A stretch of 64,000 nt of DNA, taken from assembly GCF_900090145.1 (NCBI RefSeq), contig NZ_FMHI01000023.1, positions 1 through 64,000 on the forward strand. Reading direction: 5' to 3'. The translations under genes were made by a program, and so were the position numbers. This stretch comes from Streptomyces sp. WMMB 322 (GTDB taxonomy: Bacteria; Actinomycetota; Actinomycetes; Streptomycetales; Streptomycetaceae). The notes under the pieces were generated by a model. That model did not search any database. It was not told the DNA's origin and saw only the letters and a program-made list of their open reading frames with translations. Positions within the stretch are counted from its first letter, which is position 1. Each line of letters opens with the position of its first letter. Shown piece after piece: positions 1 to 7,737 of the stretch.

Positions 1-381
1 CTGCGTCAGGTGGAGGCGGGGCGGCTGGATGTGGCGGCGGGGAGGGATGCGGGGGCGCGGTTGCTGGGGATGTCTCCGCGTCCTTCGGGGGTGTTCTGTG
101 CGAATGATCTGCTGGCGTTGGGTGTGTTGCAGGCGTTGTACGGGGCGGGGGTCTCGGTGCCGGGGGAGGTTGCGTTGGTGGGGTATGACGACATCGAGTT
201 CGCGGCTGCGGCTGCGGTGCCGTTGACGTCGGTGCGGCAGCCTGCGTTCCGTATGGGGCGGGCGGCGGCGGATCTGCTGATCGAGGAGACGGGGGAGAAC
301 TCCGGGGGACATGAGCATCAGCGGATCGTGCTCCAGCCCGAACTCGTCGTCCGCCGCTCCAGCATTCCCGTCCGGACCTGA
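1..381 (+). CDS. LacI-family transcriptional regulator, C-terminal part (5' end outside window)
   Basis: Only the last ~126 residues of a sugar-responsive repressor are present; the frame is open to the left edge, so the DNA-binding domain lies outside. The visible part is the end of the periplasmic-binding-protein-like effector domain: FCANDLLALG, then a VPGEVALVGYDDI segment and PLTSVRQP, all hallmarks of LacI/GalR C-termini. Codon use is odd for the neighbourhood, with many TTG leucines and G/T-ending codons instead of the usual CTC/CTG and C-ending codons. The 3' end overlaps the convergent flavoprotein gene by 64 bp. The family is clear; the target genes cannot be seen. Confidence 0.88.
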   Translation: MRQVEAGRLDVAAGRDAGARLLGMSPRPSGVFCANDLLALGVLQALYGAGVSVPGEVALVGYDDIEFAAAAAVPLTSVRQPAFRMGRAAADLLIEETGENSGGHEHQRIVLQPELVVRRSSIPVRT

Positions 382-1520
382 CCGCCGCTTTCCTGTCCGT
401 GCTTCCCGGCCTCCGGGGACCGTTGCGTGCCTGTCCCGGGGGAGGGCTGCGAGGCCCTGCCCCGCAGCAGCCGGTCCACCTCGCGTGCGGCGGAGCGGCC
501 GGCACGGTTCGCGCCCACCGTGCTGGCCGAGGGACCGTATCCGACCAGATGGATGCGGGGATCCGCCGCCACCCGTGTGCCCTCCATGCGAATGCCGCCG
601 CCCGGCTCCCGCAGGCCCAGGGGTGCCAAGTGGCCGGTGGCGGGCCGGAATCCGGTGGCCCACAGCAGCGTGTCGGCCTCCATGCGGCGCCCGTCGCTCC
701 ACTCGACGCCGTCCGGCACGATCCGTTCGAACATCGGCTGCCGCACGAGCACGCCGCGCTCGCGGGCCAGGGCCATCTCTTCGGTCAGGGGCAGCCCCGT
801 GACGGACACGACGCTGCCCGGCGGCAGCCCCCGCCGGACCCGTCGCTCGACGGCCGCCACCGCGGCGCGTCCCTGGTCCTCGGTGAACGGCCCTTCGCGG
901 AAGGAGGGTTCGTGGCGCGTCACCCACGCCGTCTCCGCCGCCACCTGCGATACCTCCAGCAGATGCTGCACCGCCGAGGTACCGCCGCCGATCACAACGA
1001 CGCGCTTGCCGGTGAAGGCCTCGGAGTGAGGTCCGGGGTATCCGGCGGTGTGCAACTGGCGCCCGCGGAAGGTCTTCTGTCCGGGGTAGCGGGGCCAGAA
1101 CGGACGGTCCCAGGTGCCTGTCGCGCTGATGACGGCCCGGGCCCGCCAGACGCCGGCCGACGTCTCCACGCGCAGCAGCCCGCCGTCCTCGCGCACCGCC
1201 CGCACACGCACCGGACGCCGCACGTCGAGGCCGAAGGTCTGCTCGTACGCCGCGAAGTACTCGCTGATCACCTTGGACGACGGACGCGCCGGATCGGCCC
1301 CGCTCAGTTCCATGCCGGGGAGGGCGTGCATGCCGTGCACCTTGCCGTACGTCAGCGTGGGCCAGCGGAACTGCCAGGCACCGCCGGGCCGCTCCGCGCG
1401 GTCCAGGACGACGAAGTCCCGCCCCGGTTCGTAGCCGAGACGACGCAGGTGAAAGGCGCTCGAGAGGCCCGCCTGCCCGGCCCCGATCACCACAGCCGCA
1501 ACCTCGTTCCCCATGCTCAC
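318..1520 (-). CDS. FMO-like FAD/NAD(P)-dependent oxidoreductase
   Basis: About 400 residues, cytoplasmic. An N-terminal FAD-binding Rossmann motif (IGAGQAG, residues ~12-18) is followed by an FMO/Baeyer-Villiger-type signature (FRGRQLHTAGY, ~150) and a second nucleotide-binding motif (VIGGGTSAV, ~170) for NAD(P)H. ATGFRP (~305) is the usual late ATG motif. This order is that of YhhW/CzcO-like single-component flavin monooxygenases; the substrate cannot be inferred. I start at GTG 1520 because GGAGG lies 6 nt upstream; the internal ATG at 1514 (12 nt from the same site) is the alternative. It is divergent from the yjbQ-like gene and overlaps the LacI gene tail to tail. Confidence 0.87.
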   Translation of the reverse strand: MSMGNEVAAVVIGAGQAGLSSAFHLRRLGYEPGRDFVVLDRAERPGGAWQFRWPTLTYGKVHGMHALPGMELSGADPARPSSKVISEYFAAYEQTFGLDVRRPVRVRAVREDGGLLRVETSAGVWRARAVISATGTWDRPFWPRYPGQKTFRGRQLHTAGYPGPHSEAFTGKRVVVIGGGTSAVQHLLEVSQVAAETAWVTRHEPSFREGPFTEDQGRAAVAAVERRVRRGLPPGSVVSVTGLPLTEEMALARERGVLVRQPMFERIVPDGVEWSDGRRMEADTLLWATGFRPATGHLAPLGLREPGGGIRMEGTRVAADPRIHLVGYGPSASTVGANRAGRSAAREVDRLLRGRASQPSPGTGTQRSPEAGKHGQESGGQVRTGMLERRTTSSGWSTIR

Positions 1521-1613
1521 TGCAACCCTCCGGCGCTTGCGGAACTTCCCGTCCGCGTGTGCGGGAAGGGGGCGTGCAGGGTGCGGAAGCGGCCCTGCAT
1601 GGAGGATGGAGGC

Positions 1614-2036
1614 ATGACCGACGCACTTCGGACCCACGTCCTGCACATCACCACCGGCTCGGGTGAGAGCGTCAGCGACCTCACCCACGAGTGCGAGTCC
1701 TTCCTCGCCGGCGCGGCCGAGGGCCGGGACGGCCTGCTCAACGTCTTCGTCCCGCACGCCACCGCGGGCATCGCCGTCCTGGAGACCGGAGCCGGCAGCG
1801 ACGACGACCTCCTCGCCGCCCTCCGCGACCTGCTGCCGGCCGACGACCGCTGGCGGCACCGGCACGGCAGCCCCGGCCACGGCAGGGACCACGTGCTGCC
1901 CGCGCTCGTCCCGCCGCACGCCACGCTTCCGGTCGTCGGCGGGAGGCTGGAGCTGGGCACCTGGCAGTCCGTGTGCCTCGTCGACACCAACGGGGACAAC
2001 CCGCACCGGAGGGTCAGGCTGAGCTTTCTGGGGTGA
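1614..2036 (+). CDS. yjbQ: YjbQ-family (UPF0047) protein, secondary thiamine-phosphate synthase-like
   Basis: A 140-residue single-domain protein with the family's landmarks: VPHATAGIAVLE near residue 45, a His-rich middle (RHRHGSPGHGRDH), and the C-terminal GRLELGTWQSV followed by a short basic strand. Members are small trimeric proteins; E. coli YjbQ has weak thiamine-phosphate synthase activity, but the physiological role is unsettled, so the name is by family only. Usual length is 130-140, so the gene is complete. A GGAGG-rich leader (ggaggatggagg) sits directly before ATG 1614. It is transcribed away from the flavoprotein gene, with about 90 bp between the start codons. Confidence 0.88.
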   Translation: MTDALRTHVLHITTGSGESVSDLTHECESFLAGAAEGRDGLLNVFVPHATAGIAVLETGAGSDDDLLAALRDLLPADDRWRHRHGSPGHGRDHVLPALVPPHATLPVVGGRLELGTWQSVCLVDTNGDNPHRRVRLSFLG

Positions 2037-2441
2037 GGAGGCGGCCGCGAAACATGGTCGTGGGACCGTGGGCGTCCTGGGCAGTTTGCCGCGAGGTGCC
2101 CGTACGGCCTCGACCCAGCCGATTGCTGAAGGCTCCTTCACCCCCGGTCGTGGAATGTCCAGGTGGGGGATGCGGATATCGAGTCGTGCCGGACGGTCCC
2201 TGAGCATGTGATGCCTCAGCCCGTCGCCCCGCGCTCGCGTAGCTGGTACGGAGCGACGCCCCTCCCGTTGGTGCGGCGCTCGACACAGCGCTCGGCGGCG
2301 TCGGTCGCGTGCCCGGGGCCATGCGAAACCGGAGTAGACGGAGGCTCGGTCCGAACACCGTCGGCAGTAACGGGGCAGCCAACCCCGAACGTCCTTGAAC
2401 CGAACGAGGAGCTGACGAATTCAGTGCGCAGCGTGATGCAC
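2037..2441. other. 405-bp gap without a recognisable gene
   Basis: No frame here has convincing actinomycete codon bias, a ribosome binding site and a recognisable product. The stretch lies between the yjbQ-like gene and the broken WXG100-like operon (which runs towards it), so it would hold the terminator of that operon. No strong hairpin was found by eye. It may be degraded DNA at the edge of an accessory patch. Confidence 0.5.
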
Positions 2442-3071
2442 TCAGCCTTTGAAACCCGGTGGGGGCGCGAGCTTTCCGAGTATCTGTTGCTGTGCTCCTC
2501 CCTTCAACCGGACGCTGCTCCAGGAGCCGTCGGTGAAGTGCAGGCGGCTATTCGCGACATACGGCGAGTCGTCTGCCCACTTCAGTGGCTCCGCGTCGCG
2601 CACGTGTTCCAGCGGCAGCGACCAGCCGGCTTCGGAGCCGAGGTCACCGACGTAGACAAGATGCAGCCCCGAGCGGCCAACGACGAGATACGTTCGTGCC
2701 GGAGCGTCACAAGCGGCCAGTAGCCCGCCCGCCTGACTCCGCCAACCACCCCGCAGTGGCCTGCGCTTGCGGCGGAGGGTGATCGAATCGGCAATAAGAT
2801 CATAGAGAGTCTGTGGCACATCAGTCAGCCAGATGAACACGAGGACCAGCCATCCCCACCACGGCGGCCGCTGCTTGCGCTCCTTCCCGGCCACCCGCGG
2901 CTTGGGCCTCAACCTCTTCGGCACCCTCCGTGCATCCGTGCCCGGCGTCACCAGCCCCACGGCCACGGGGGTATCCGTATGTCCCAGGGCCGCCACCACT
3001 TGAGTATGAACTTCCTGCGACATCTGCCCCGCCCCGCTGTTCATCGCTTCGCCTGCGTCAGCTCCACTCAT
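2442..3071 (-). CDS. Hypothetical single-pass membrane protein downstream of a WXG100-like gene
   Basis: Predicted 209 residues, not recognised as a named family. The first ~60 residues are polar, then a basic stretch (KRLRPKPRVAGKERKQR), one clear membrane segment (about residues 70-90, WWGWLVLVFIWL) and a ~115-residue soluble C-terminal domain containing YLVVGRSGLHLVY. That is a small N-in, single-pass layout. Its ATG overlaps the stop codon of the frame-corrected upstream gene (GGATGA), so the two were translationally coupled. G+C is visibly lower than in the housekeeping neighbours. It is the only intact gene of the three, and may be an accessory or immunity-type partner of the upstream secreted protein; that role is inference from position only. 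Confidence 0.65.
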   Translation of the reverse strand: MSGADAGEAMNSGAGQMSQEVHTQVVAALGHTDTPVAVGLVTPGTDARRVPKRLRPKPRVAGKERKQRPPWWGWLVLVFIWLTDVPQTLYDLIADSITLRRKRRPLRGGWRSQAGGLLAACDAPARTYLVVGRSGLHLVYVGDLGSEAGWSLPLEHVRDAEPLKWADDSPYVANSRLHFTDGSWSSVRLKGGAQQQILGKLAPPPGFKG

Positions 3072-4038
3072 CCGAAGTCCCTAGCCACTTTCTCCTTCGC
3101 TGAGAGTCCGGAGTTCATCCGGTCCGCGAAGTTACGGGAGTCACCCCGCGGAGGCGCCTCCTTCGGCGCGACACCGGGTGCGCCTTCGGGGCCGTAAGTC
3201 TCGTATGCCTGCCCCAGAGGCTCGCCGACCTGGTTACCGACGATCGGCGCGACGTCCCCCGCTTGATGGCGCGTTTGGCAGCGGCCCGTTCGCCGACCAT
3301 TCTGAGGTCCTCCGTCTGCCCACCGGGAAGCTTGGCCCCCGGGGTATCAGGATCCTTGACCCGACCCAAGTAGCGCTTGGCCGCGTTCTTGTGGCTGAAT
3401 GGGTCCTTCTTGTCGCGCATGGATTGCATCAGCTTCTTGAGTTTCTGCGCTTTCTTCAGGGCCTGCATCCGCTTCGCCAGGTCGGCCAGGGTGTCGGCCA
3501 GCTTCGCCGTGATTTTCACGGCCCTCATAGCCTTGTGCGCGATCCCTGCGGCCGCGATCAATGGCCCGATCGCGGCGGCGGCGCCCGCCGTGAGTACGGA
3601 CAGGATCGCAGTCGTCGCGGCCGCTGCCAGCGCAGCCTGAACGATCTCCACGAGCAGGTCGATCATCAGTTTCTCGGCCTCGGCGCACGCCTCCACTGCG
3701 GACTCCAGCAGTTCGGCGATCTGGTCCATGTCCGTGGCCTCGCCGTGGAGGGCCTCCTCGAAGGCGGACGCCTCCTTGTGGAAGGCGTCCGCAGCCTCCC
3801 CGGCCCAGTGGCCACTGAGACGCTTCCGTTCGAACTTGAGGTCGTCCACGACACCGCGCAGGTCCCGGGCCGCTTCGCGATAATCCCCGGCGATCTGCGT
3901 GAGACGCTCGTTGTCACCCGAGACCTTCTCCAGGTCGTCCTCGAGGCCGAACTGCTTGATGATTCCTCGGACAGCCTCGTCGAGGACGTCGGAAAACGGC
4001 CCGGAGATGCTGATCCCGAGCCGGCTCAGGATGTCCAT
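3068..4038 (-). pseudogene. WXG100-like type VII secretion protein, frameshifted in a 5-C run at 3256-3260
   Basis: The N-terminal ~100 residues form amphipathic helices with a WxG-type turn (HWAGEAADAFHKEA, near residue 80), as in WXG100/LXG secretion substrates. A long Ala-rich hydrophobic segment (~130-165) and a Lys/Arg-rich helix (~175-215) follow. As read, the protein then turns into Arg/Ser-rich sequence and stops at 3115. Adding one base to the C5 run (G5 on the coding strand) restores a normal reading: KRGDVAPIVGNQVGEP, then about 45 more residues ending KEKVARDFG, with the stop overlapping the next gene's ATG. The corrected protein is ~323 residues. Start ATG 4038 (or GTG 4041) overlaps the upstream stop. 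This is either a real frameshift or a sequencing error. Confidence 0.72.
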
Positions 4039-4346
4039 CACTTGCCCTCGAAGTCCACGTTGACATCGTCCTCGGTGCGGTCGTAGGCGTCCGCCGTGTC
4101 CTTCACCGCGTCCACGATGCCTTCCAGTGCACCAGCTGCGCCCTTGAGGTCCTCAAGCGAGTCGGAACGCTGCTTCTCTTAGTCGTCGGCCAACTCGTCC
4201 GATTCGGGAAGTTTGCCGAACGCCCCGGGCGACAGTCTCACCTGGTCGATCTTGTTGCGTATCCGCCGGATTCGCTCCGCTTCCTTGTCGACGTTCTTCG
4301 CATAACGCCGCAAAGCACTGGGATTCACCTCGAACTGAGCAGGCAA
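4038..4346 (-). pseudogene. Small T7SS-associated helical protein, interrupted by an in-frame TAA at 4179-4181
   Basis: Read from TTG 4346 (GGGGAG 5 nt upstream), the frame encodes FEVNPSALRRYAKNVDKEAERI and a charged helical region to codon 55, meets TAA, then continues in the same frame for 46 codons (EKQRSDSLEDLKG to VNVDFEGK). It ends with a TGA that overlaps the next ATG (TGATG). Full readthrough length is 102 residues, the usual size of WXG100/ESX-like small proteins that precede a larger secreted partner. The codon is probably a former TAC or TAT tyrosine. The acidic, helix-rich composition matches on both sides of the stop. Too short and interrupted to appear as one open frame, so annotation pipelines would miss it. 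Confidence 0.7.
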
Positions 4347-4688
4347 TGTTGCTCCCCGTCGCGCCGGCTCATGGTCGTCCGTCAGGCTAAAGCGCCGTCA
4401 GCCGTGGTGGATTGCCTTTTGTGTTCAGATCCCGTCACAGTGCCTGCACTGGCCCAGGTGCGCCGCGACGCACGGCTCACACAAAGCCCTGGGGGAGCCA
4501 TTTCTGAAGGCATCTGCTGAAGTCGAGACGTCCCCTGGAAACGAGGGAAGGCCATGAACGGGATGCTCGACTGAGAGGGGAGACCGCCGCAGAGCGGGCC
4601 GATGCTGGGGGCGGACCGGCCCTGGTGGCTGCGGTCAGAATCCTGGCCGGGCGGCAACAGCCGCCATTCGCCCTGCCCCCCGCCCGCT
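4347..4688. other. 342-bp gap upstream of the T7SS-like operon
   Basis: It lies between the start of the broken minus-strand operon and the 3' end of the IclR gene. It should contain the operon promoter reading leftwards and the IclR terminator. I see no convincing coding frame, strong hairpin or repeat; short frames here lack a ribosome binding site and codon bias. Confidence 0.5.
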
Positions 4689-5456
4689 TCACCCCGGCGG
4701 CAGGCTCGCGCTGATGCGCCGCGCCGCGGCTGCCGTCAGCGGTCCGAGCAGGCGGCCCCGCTCCGCGTCGTAGCGCTGGACCGGCACGGAGACCGCGAGC
4801 GCGCCGACCGGCCGGCCCCGCTGGTCCACGAGCGCCGCGCCGACGGCGCCGACGCCGGGCCGCCACGCGCAGTCGTTCGTCGCGTACCCCGCCTCGCGCA
4901 CACGGCGCAGGTCTTCCAGGACCGCCGGCAGGTCGGCGGGAGTCGTCTCCGAGAAGCGTTCCAGCGGCCCTTTCAGCAGCCGTTCCACCTCCGCGTCCGG
5001 CAGGCGCCCGAGGATTGCCCGGCCGCTGCAGCTCGCGTGCAGCGGTACCCGTGTGCCCAGGCGCACCCAGGTGCGCACCGGCTCGTCGCTGTCCACCCGG
5101 TCGATGACGATCAGGTCGTGCTCAAAGCCGTAGCCGGAGAGGTGGATGGTCTCGTGCGTCTCGTCCCGCAGGTCCCGCATCACCGGAAGTGCGGCCTCGC
5201 GCAGTCCGACTTCGGCCGGGGCGTGGATGCCGACGGACAGGGCCCGGCCGGTCAGCACCCACAGCGTGCGGTCGCCCCGGGAAGTGGTCAGCCATTCCGC
5301 TTCGCGCAGCGTGACCAGACAGCGGTGGACGGAGCTCTTCGGGATGCCCGAGGCCCTCGCGATCGCCGAGACACCCACGGGCTGCAGCTCAGCAACTGTC
5401 TCCAGTACGCGCAGAGTTGTGATGACGGCGCGCATCCCGGTGCCGGAGCTTGGCAT
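4689..5456 (-). CDS. IclR-family transcriptional regulator of the adjacent catabolic/TRAP operon
   Basis: About 255 residues, the normal IclR length. An N-terminal winged helix-turn-helix (residues ~8-55; VGVSAIARASGIPKSSVHRCL) is followed by the IclR effector domain with GYGFEHDLIVIDRVDS, a PLHASCSGRAILG segment and GYATNDCAWRPGVGAVGAAL. IclR proteins typically bind small carboxylic acids or aromatics and control the divergent operon. Here the gene faces the CitE-led operon across 164 bp that carry a perfect palindrome and a repeated half-site (5568-5610). Start ATG 5456 is preceded by GGGGGA; an upstream in-frame start at 5504 would extend into the operator region and is less likely. Likely effector: the acid imported by the TRAP system or its CoA ester. 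Confidence 0.9.
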   Translation of the reverse strand: MPSSGTGMRAVITTLRVLETVAELQPVGVSAIARASGIPKSSVHRCLVTLREAEWLTTSRGDRTLWVLTGRALSVGIHAPAEVGLREAALPVMRDLRDETHETIHLSGYGFEHDLIVIDRVDSDEPVRTWVRLGTRVPLHASCSGRAILGRLPDAEVERLLKGPLERFSETTPADLPAVLEDLRRVREAGYATNDCAWRPGVGAVGAALVDQRGRPVGALAVSVPVQRYDAERGRLLGPLTAAAARRISASLPPG

Positions 5457-5555
5457 CAGCGATCGTCCCCCTTGCCCGGGTCTCGTTCCGGTTGGCGCCT
5501 GCACACCTCTTGACAGTACGTGAGCGCCATCACCAAGGTAAGGGCGATCGTACCG

Positions 5556-5610
5556 CCACGTGGTACGTGTTCCGTCTCACGGAACAATCCTCAGGGAGTC
5601 TCACGGAACA
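5556..5610. promoter_or_regulatory. Probable IclR operator: palindrome plus repeated half-site
   Basis: TGTTCCGTctcACGGAACA at 5568-5586 is a perfect 8-bp inverted repeat with a 3-nt centre. The right half with its spacer (GTCTCACGGAACA) recurs exactly at 5598-5610, 24 bp downstream. An 8-bp palindrome CCACGTGG lies at 5556-5563. All sit between the divergent IclR and CitE genes, close to the CitE start at 5621, so binding would block the operon. The arrangement is seen directly; assignment to this IclR protein is inference. Confidence 0.72.
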
Positions 5611-5620
5611 GGAAGAGTTC

Positions 5621-6562
5621 ATGGACGTCGGACGGACGCTGCTGTTCGTTCCCGGCGACCGTCCCGACCGGATCGCGAAGGCCCTGACGAGCGGAGCCGA
5701 CGCCGTTGCCGTCGACTTCGAGGACGCCGTCGGGGAGGCGTCGAAGGAGACCGCGCGCGCCCTCACCGCGGAAGCGCTCACCCGCCTCGCCCCGGCCCCG
5801 CCCGGCGGGGCGGCACCCGGCGCGAGCGGTGCCGCCGTCCGTCCCGCCGTCCTCGTCCGCATCAACGCCCTGGAGACCCCCGAAGCCGAGGCGGACCTGG
5901 CGGCAGTCGCATCCCTGCTCGGCACGGTCCGCCTGGACGGCCTGATCGTGCCCAAGGCGGAATCGGTCCGGCAGCTCGACGAACTCGACGCGCGACTCAC
6001 CGCGGCCGAGGCCGCCGCGGGCACCGGGCCCGGAGAGCTGTCGCTGCTGCCCGTCGTGGAGACCGCCGCAGGAGTCCTGGCCTCCGCCGGTGTCGCCGCG
6101 GCCGGGCCCCGTGTGCACGCGGTGCTGTTCGGCACGCTCGACCTCGCCGCCGGACTCGGCGTGCGCCCGAGCGTCGAAGGACGCGAACTGCTCCACGCCC
6201 GCTCGCAGTTGGTGCTCGCCGCACGCGCCGCGGGGCTCACCGGCATCCTGGACGGACCGTACGCGGCGCTGGACGACGAGAACGGCCTGGCGCGGTCCAC
6301 GCTCGCAGCCCGCGAACTCGGCTTCACTGGACGCGCCGTGCTCCACCCCCGCCAACTCGCCCCGGTCCGCGCAGCGTTCACACCGACGGACGCCGAACTG
6401 GACCAGGCCCGTGCCGTGCTGGCCGCCCACCGGGACGCCTCCGGACGCGGCGCCGCTGCGGTGCGGCTGAGCGACGGGACCTTCGTCGACCGCCCGGTGG
6501 TGGCCCGGGCCGAGGCGCTGCTGCGCGAGTCCGGCCGGCACGGGGCGGAGGCCGGCTCATGA
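5621..6562 (+). CDS. CitE/HpcH-HpaI family acyl-CoA C-C lyase (citramalyl/malyl-CoA lyase-like)
   Basis: A 313-residue TIM-barrel lyase. Motifs appear in order: RTLLFVPGDRPDRI at the N-terminus, AVAVDFEDAV (metal and substrate Asp/Glu), GLIVPKAES, LPVVETAAGV (metal Glu), VLFGTLDLAAGLG (metal Asp), ILDGPYAALDDENGL, and GFTGRAVLHPRQL. Stand-alone CitE-like enzymes cleave 3-hydroxy-acyl-CoAs such as malyl-CoA, beta-methylmalyl-CoA or citramalyl-CoA with Mg2+. It heads the operon and overlaps the CoA-transferase by ATGA. A ggaagag Shine-Dalgarno precedes ATG 5621. With a CoA-transferase, hydratase and dehydrogenase next door, it is the probable final cleavage step. The exact substrate is not determinable from sequence. 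Confidence 0.9.
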   Translation: MDVGRTLLFVPGDRPDRIAKALTSGADAVAVDFEDAVGEASKETARALTAEALTRLAPAPPGGAAPGASGAAVRPAVLVRINALETPEAEADLAAVASLLGTVRLDGLIVPKAESVRQLDELDARLTAAEAAAGTGPGELSLLPVVETAAGVLASAGVAAAGPRVHAVLFGTLDLAAGLGVRPSVEGRELLHARSQLVLAARAAGLTGILDGPYAALDDENGLARSTLAARELGFTGRAVLHPRQLAPVRAAFTPTDAELDQARAVLAAHRDASGRGAAAVRLSDGTFVDRPVVARAEALLRESGRHGAEAGS

Positions 6563-7737
6563 CGGCGCACGCCGCGTCGCACGGCGGGCTGCCCCTGGAC
6601 GGCCTCACCGTCGTCGCGGTGGAACAGGCCGTGGCCGCCCCGTACGCCACCCGCCGGCTCGCGGACCTCGGAGCCCGCGTGATCAAGGTGGAGCGGCCGG
6701 ACGGCGGCGACTTCGCGCGCGGCTACGACCAGGTGGTCGGCGGCGAATCCAGCGCGTTCCTCTGGCTCAACCGCGGCAAGGAGTCCGTGCAGCTCGACCT
6801 CAAGGACCCGGCCGCGGTGGAGGATCTGCACCTGCTGCTGGAGCGCGCCGATGTAGTGGTCGCCAACCTCGCCCCCGCCGCCCTCGGCCGGCTCGGCCTC
6901 GACGCCGCCTCGCTGCGGCAGCGCCATCCCGGTCTCATCGTCTGCCTGATCTCCGGTTACGCACCCGGCGGACCCCTCGCCTCGAAGAAGGCCTACGACG
7001 CGCTGATCCAGGCGGAAACCGGCGTGATGTCGCTGACGGGCACACCGCAGGCACCCGCGAAGGTGGGCGTGTCCATCGCCGACATCGCCGCCGGGAGCCA
7101 CGCCCTCAGCGGAGTGCTCGCCGCCGTCCGCCACCGCGACAGGACGGGCGAAGCCCTGCCGGTCCAGGTCTCGCTCTTCGACGCGCTCACCGAATGGATG
7201 GCGCACCCGCTGTACTACACCCTTCATTCCGGCAACGCGCCCGTCCCGATGGGGACTTCGCACCCCGCGATCGCCCCGTACGGCGCCTTCACGGCGGCGG
7301 ACGGGGACTCGCTGCTGATCTCCGTGCAGAACGAACGCGAATGGGTGCGGCTGTGCACCGACGTGCTGGATGCCCCGGCGCTCGCCGGCGACGACCGCTT
7401 CGTCTCCAACACCGCCCGCGTCGCCGAACGCACGGCCCTCGACGCGGAACTGGCCGACCGCTTCGCCGCGCACACCTCGCGGACACTGACCGCACGGCTG
7501 GACGCCGCCGGAATCGCCTGGGGGCGGATGACGTCGCTGACCGACCTGCCCTCCCACCCCGAACTCGCCCGCGACGGACGCTGGATGGACACCGGCACCC
7601 CGGGCGGCACCGTGCGCACCCTGCGTCCGACCGGCATGCCCGGCGGGCGCACCGCCGAGGGCGGCGCCGTGCCGGCCCTGGGCGCCCACACCGCCTCCGT
7701 ACTCGCCGAACTGCACGCCGCCAAGGGGGAGTCATGA
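6559..7737 (+). CDS. Family III (CaiB/BaiF) CoA-transferase
   Basis: A 392-residue enzyme of normal family length. It has the N-terminal LDGLTVVAVEQAVAAPYATRRLADLGA and IKVERPDGGDFAR segments, the RGKESVQLDLKD motif, and the VSIADIAAG segment whose Asp (D175) aligns with the catalytic aspartate of family III transferases. These move CoA between a carboxylic acid and an acyl-CoA donor (often succinyl-CoA) and typically activate dicarboxylic acids. The ATG overlaps the CitE stop (ATGA) and its own stop overlaps the MaoC start (ATGA), so expression is coupled. In this operon it should activate the imported acid. Substrate unknown. Confidence 0.92.
   Translation: MTAHAASHGGLPLDGLTVVAVEQAVAAPYATRRLADLGARVIKVERPDGGDFARGYDQVVGGESSAFLWLNRGKESVQLDLKDPAAVEDLHLLLERADVVVANLAPAALGRLGLDAASLRQRHPGLIVCLISGYAPGGPLASKKAYDALIQAETGVMSLTGTPQAPAKVGVSIADIAAGSHALSGVLAAVRHRDRTGEALPVQVSLFDALTEWMAHPLYYTLHSGNAPVPMGTSHPAIAPYGAFTAADGDSLLISVQNEREWVRLCTDVLDAPALAGDDRFVSNTARVAERTALDAELADRFAAHTSRTLTARLDAAGIAWGRMTSLTDLPSHPELARDGRWMDTGTPGGTVRTLRPTGMPGGRTAEGGAVPALGAHTASVLAELHAAKGES

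Noticed and set aside
399..2036. Long plus-strand open frame upstream of and including the yjbQ-like gene
   Set aside because: The first ~400 codons are antisense to the flavoprotein gene, with poor codon bias and Arg/Pro/His-rich sequence; only the part from 1614 is a gene.
2037..2441. Possible 5' remnant of a group II intron or insertion sequence in the gap
   Set aside because: A few GC-rich helices look vaguely intron-like, but there is no maturase, no domain V hairpin that I can identify, and no terminal repeats. Not enough to call.
4382..4657. 91-residue minus-strand frame in the gap before the IclR gene
   Set aside because: No ribosome binding site, no codon bias and no recognisable product.
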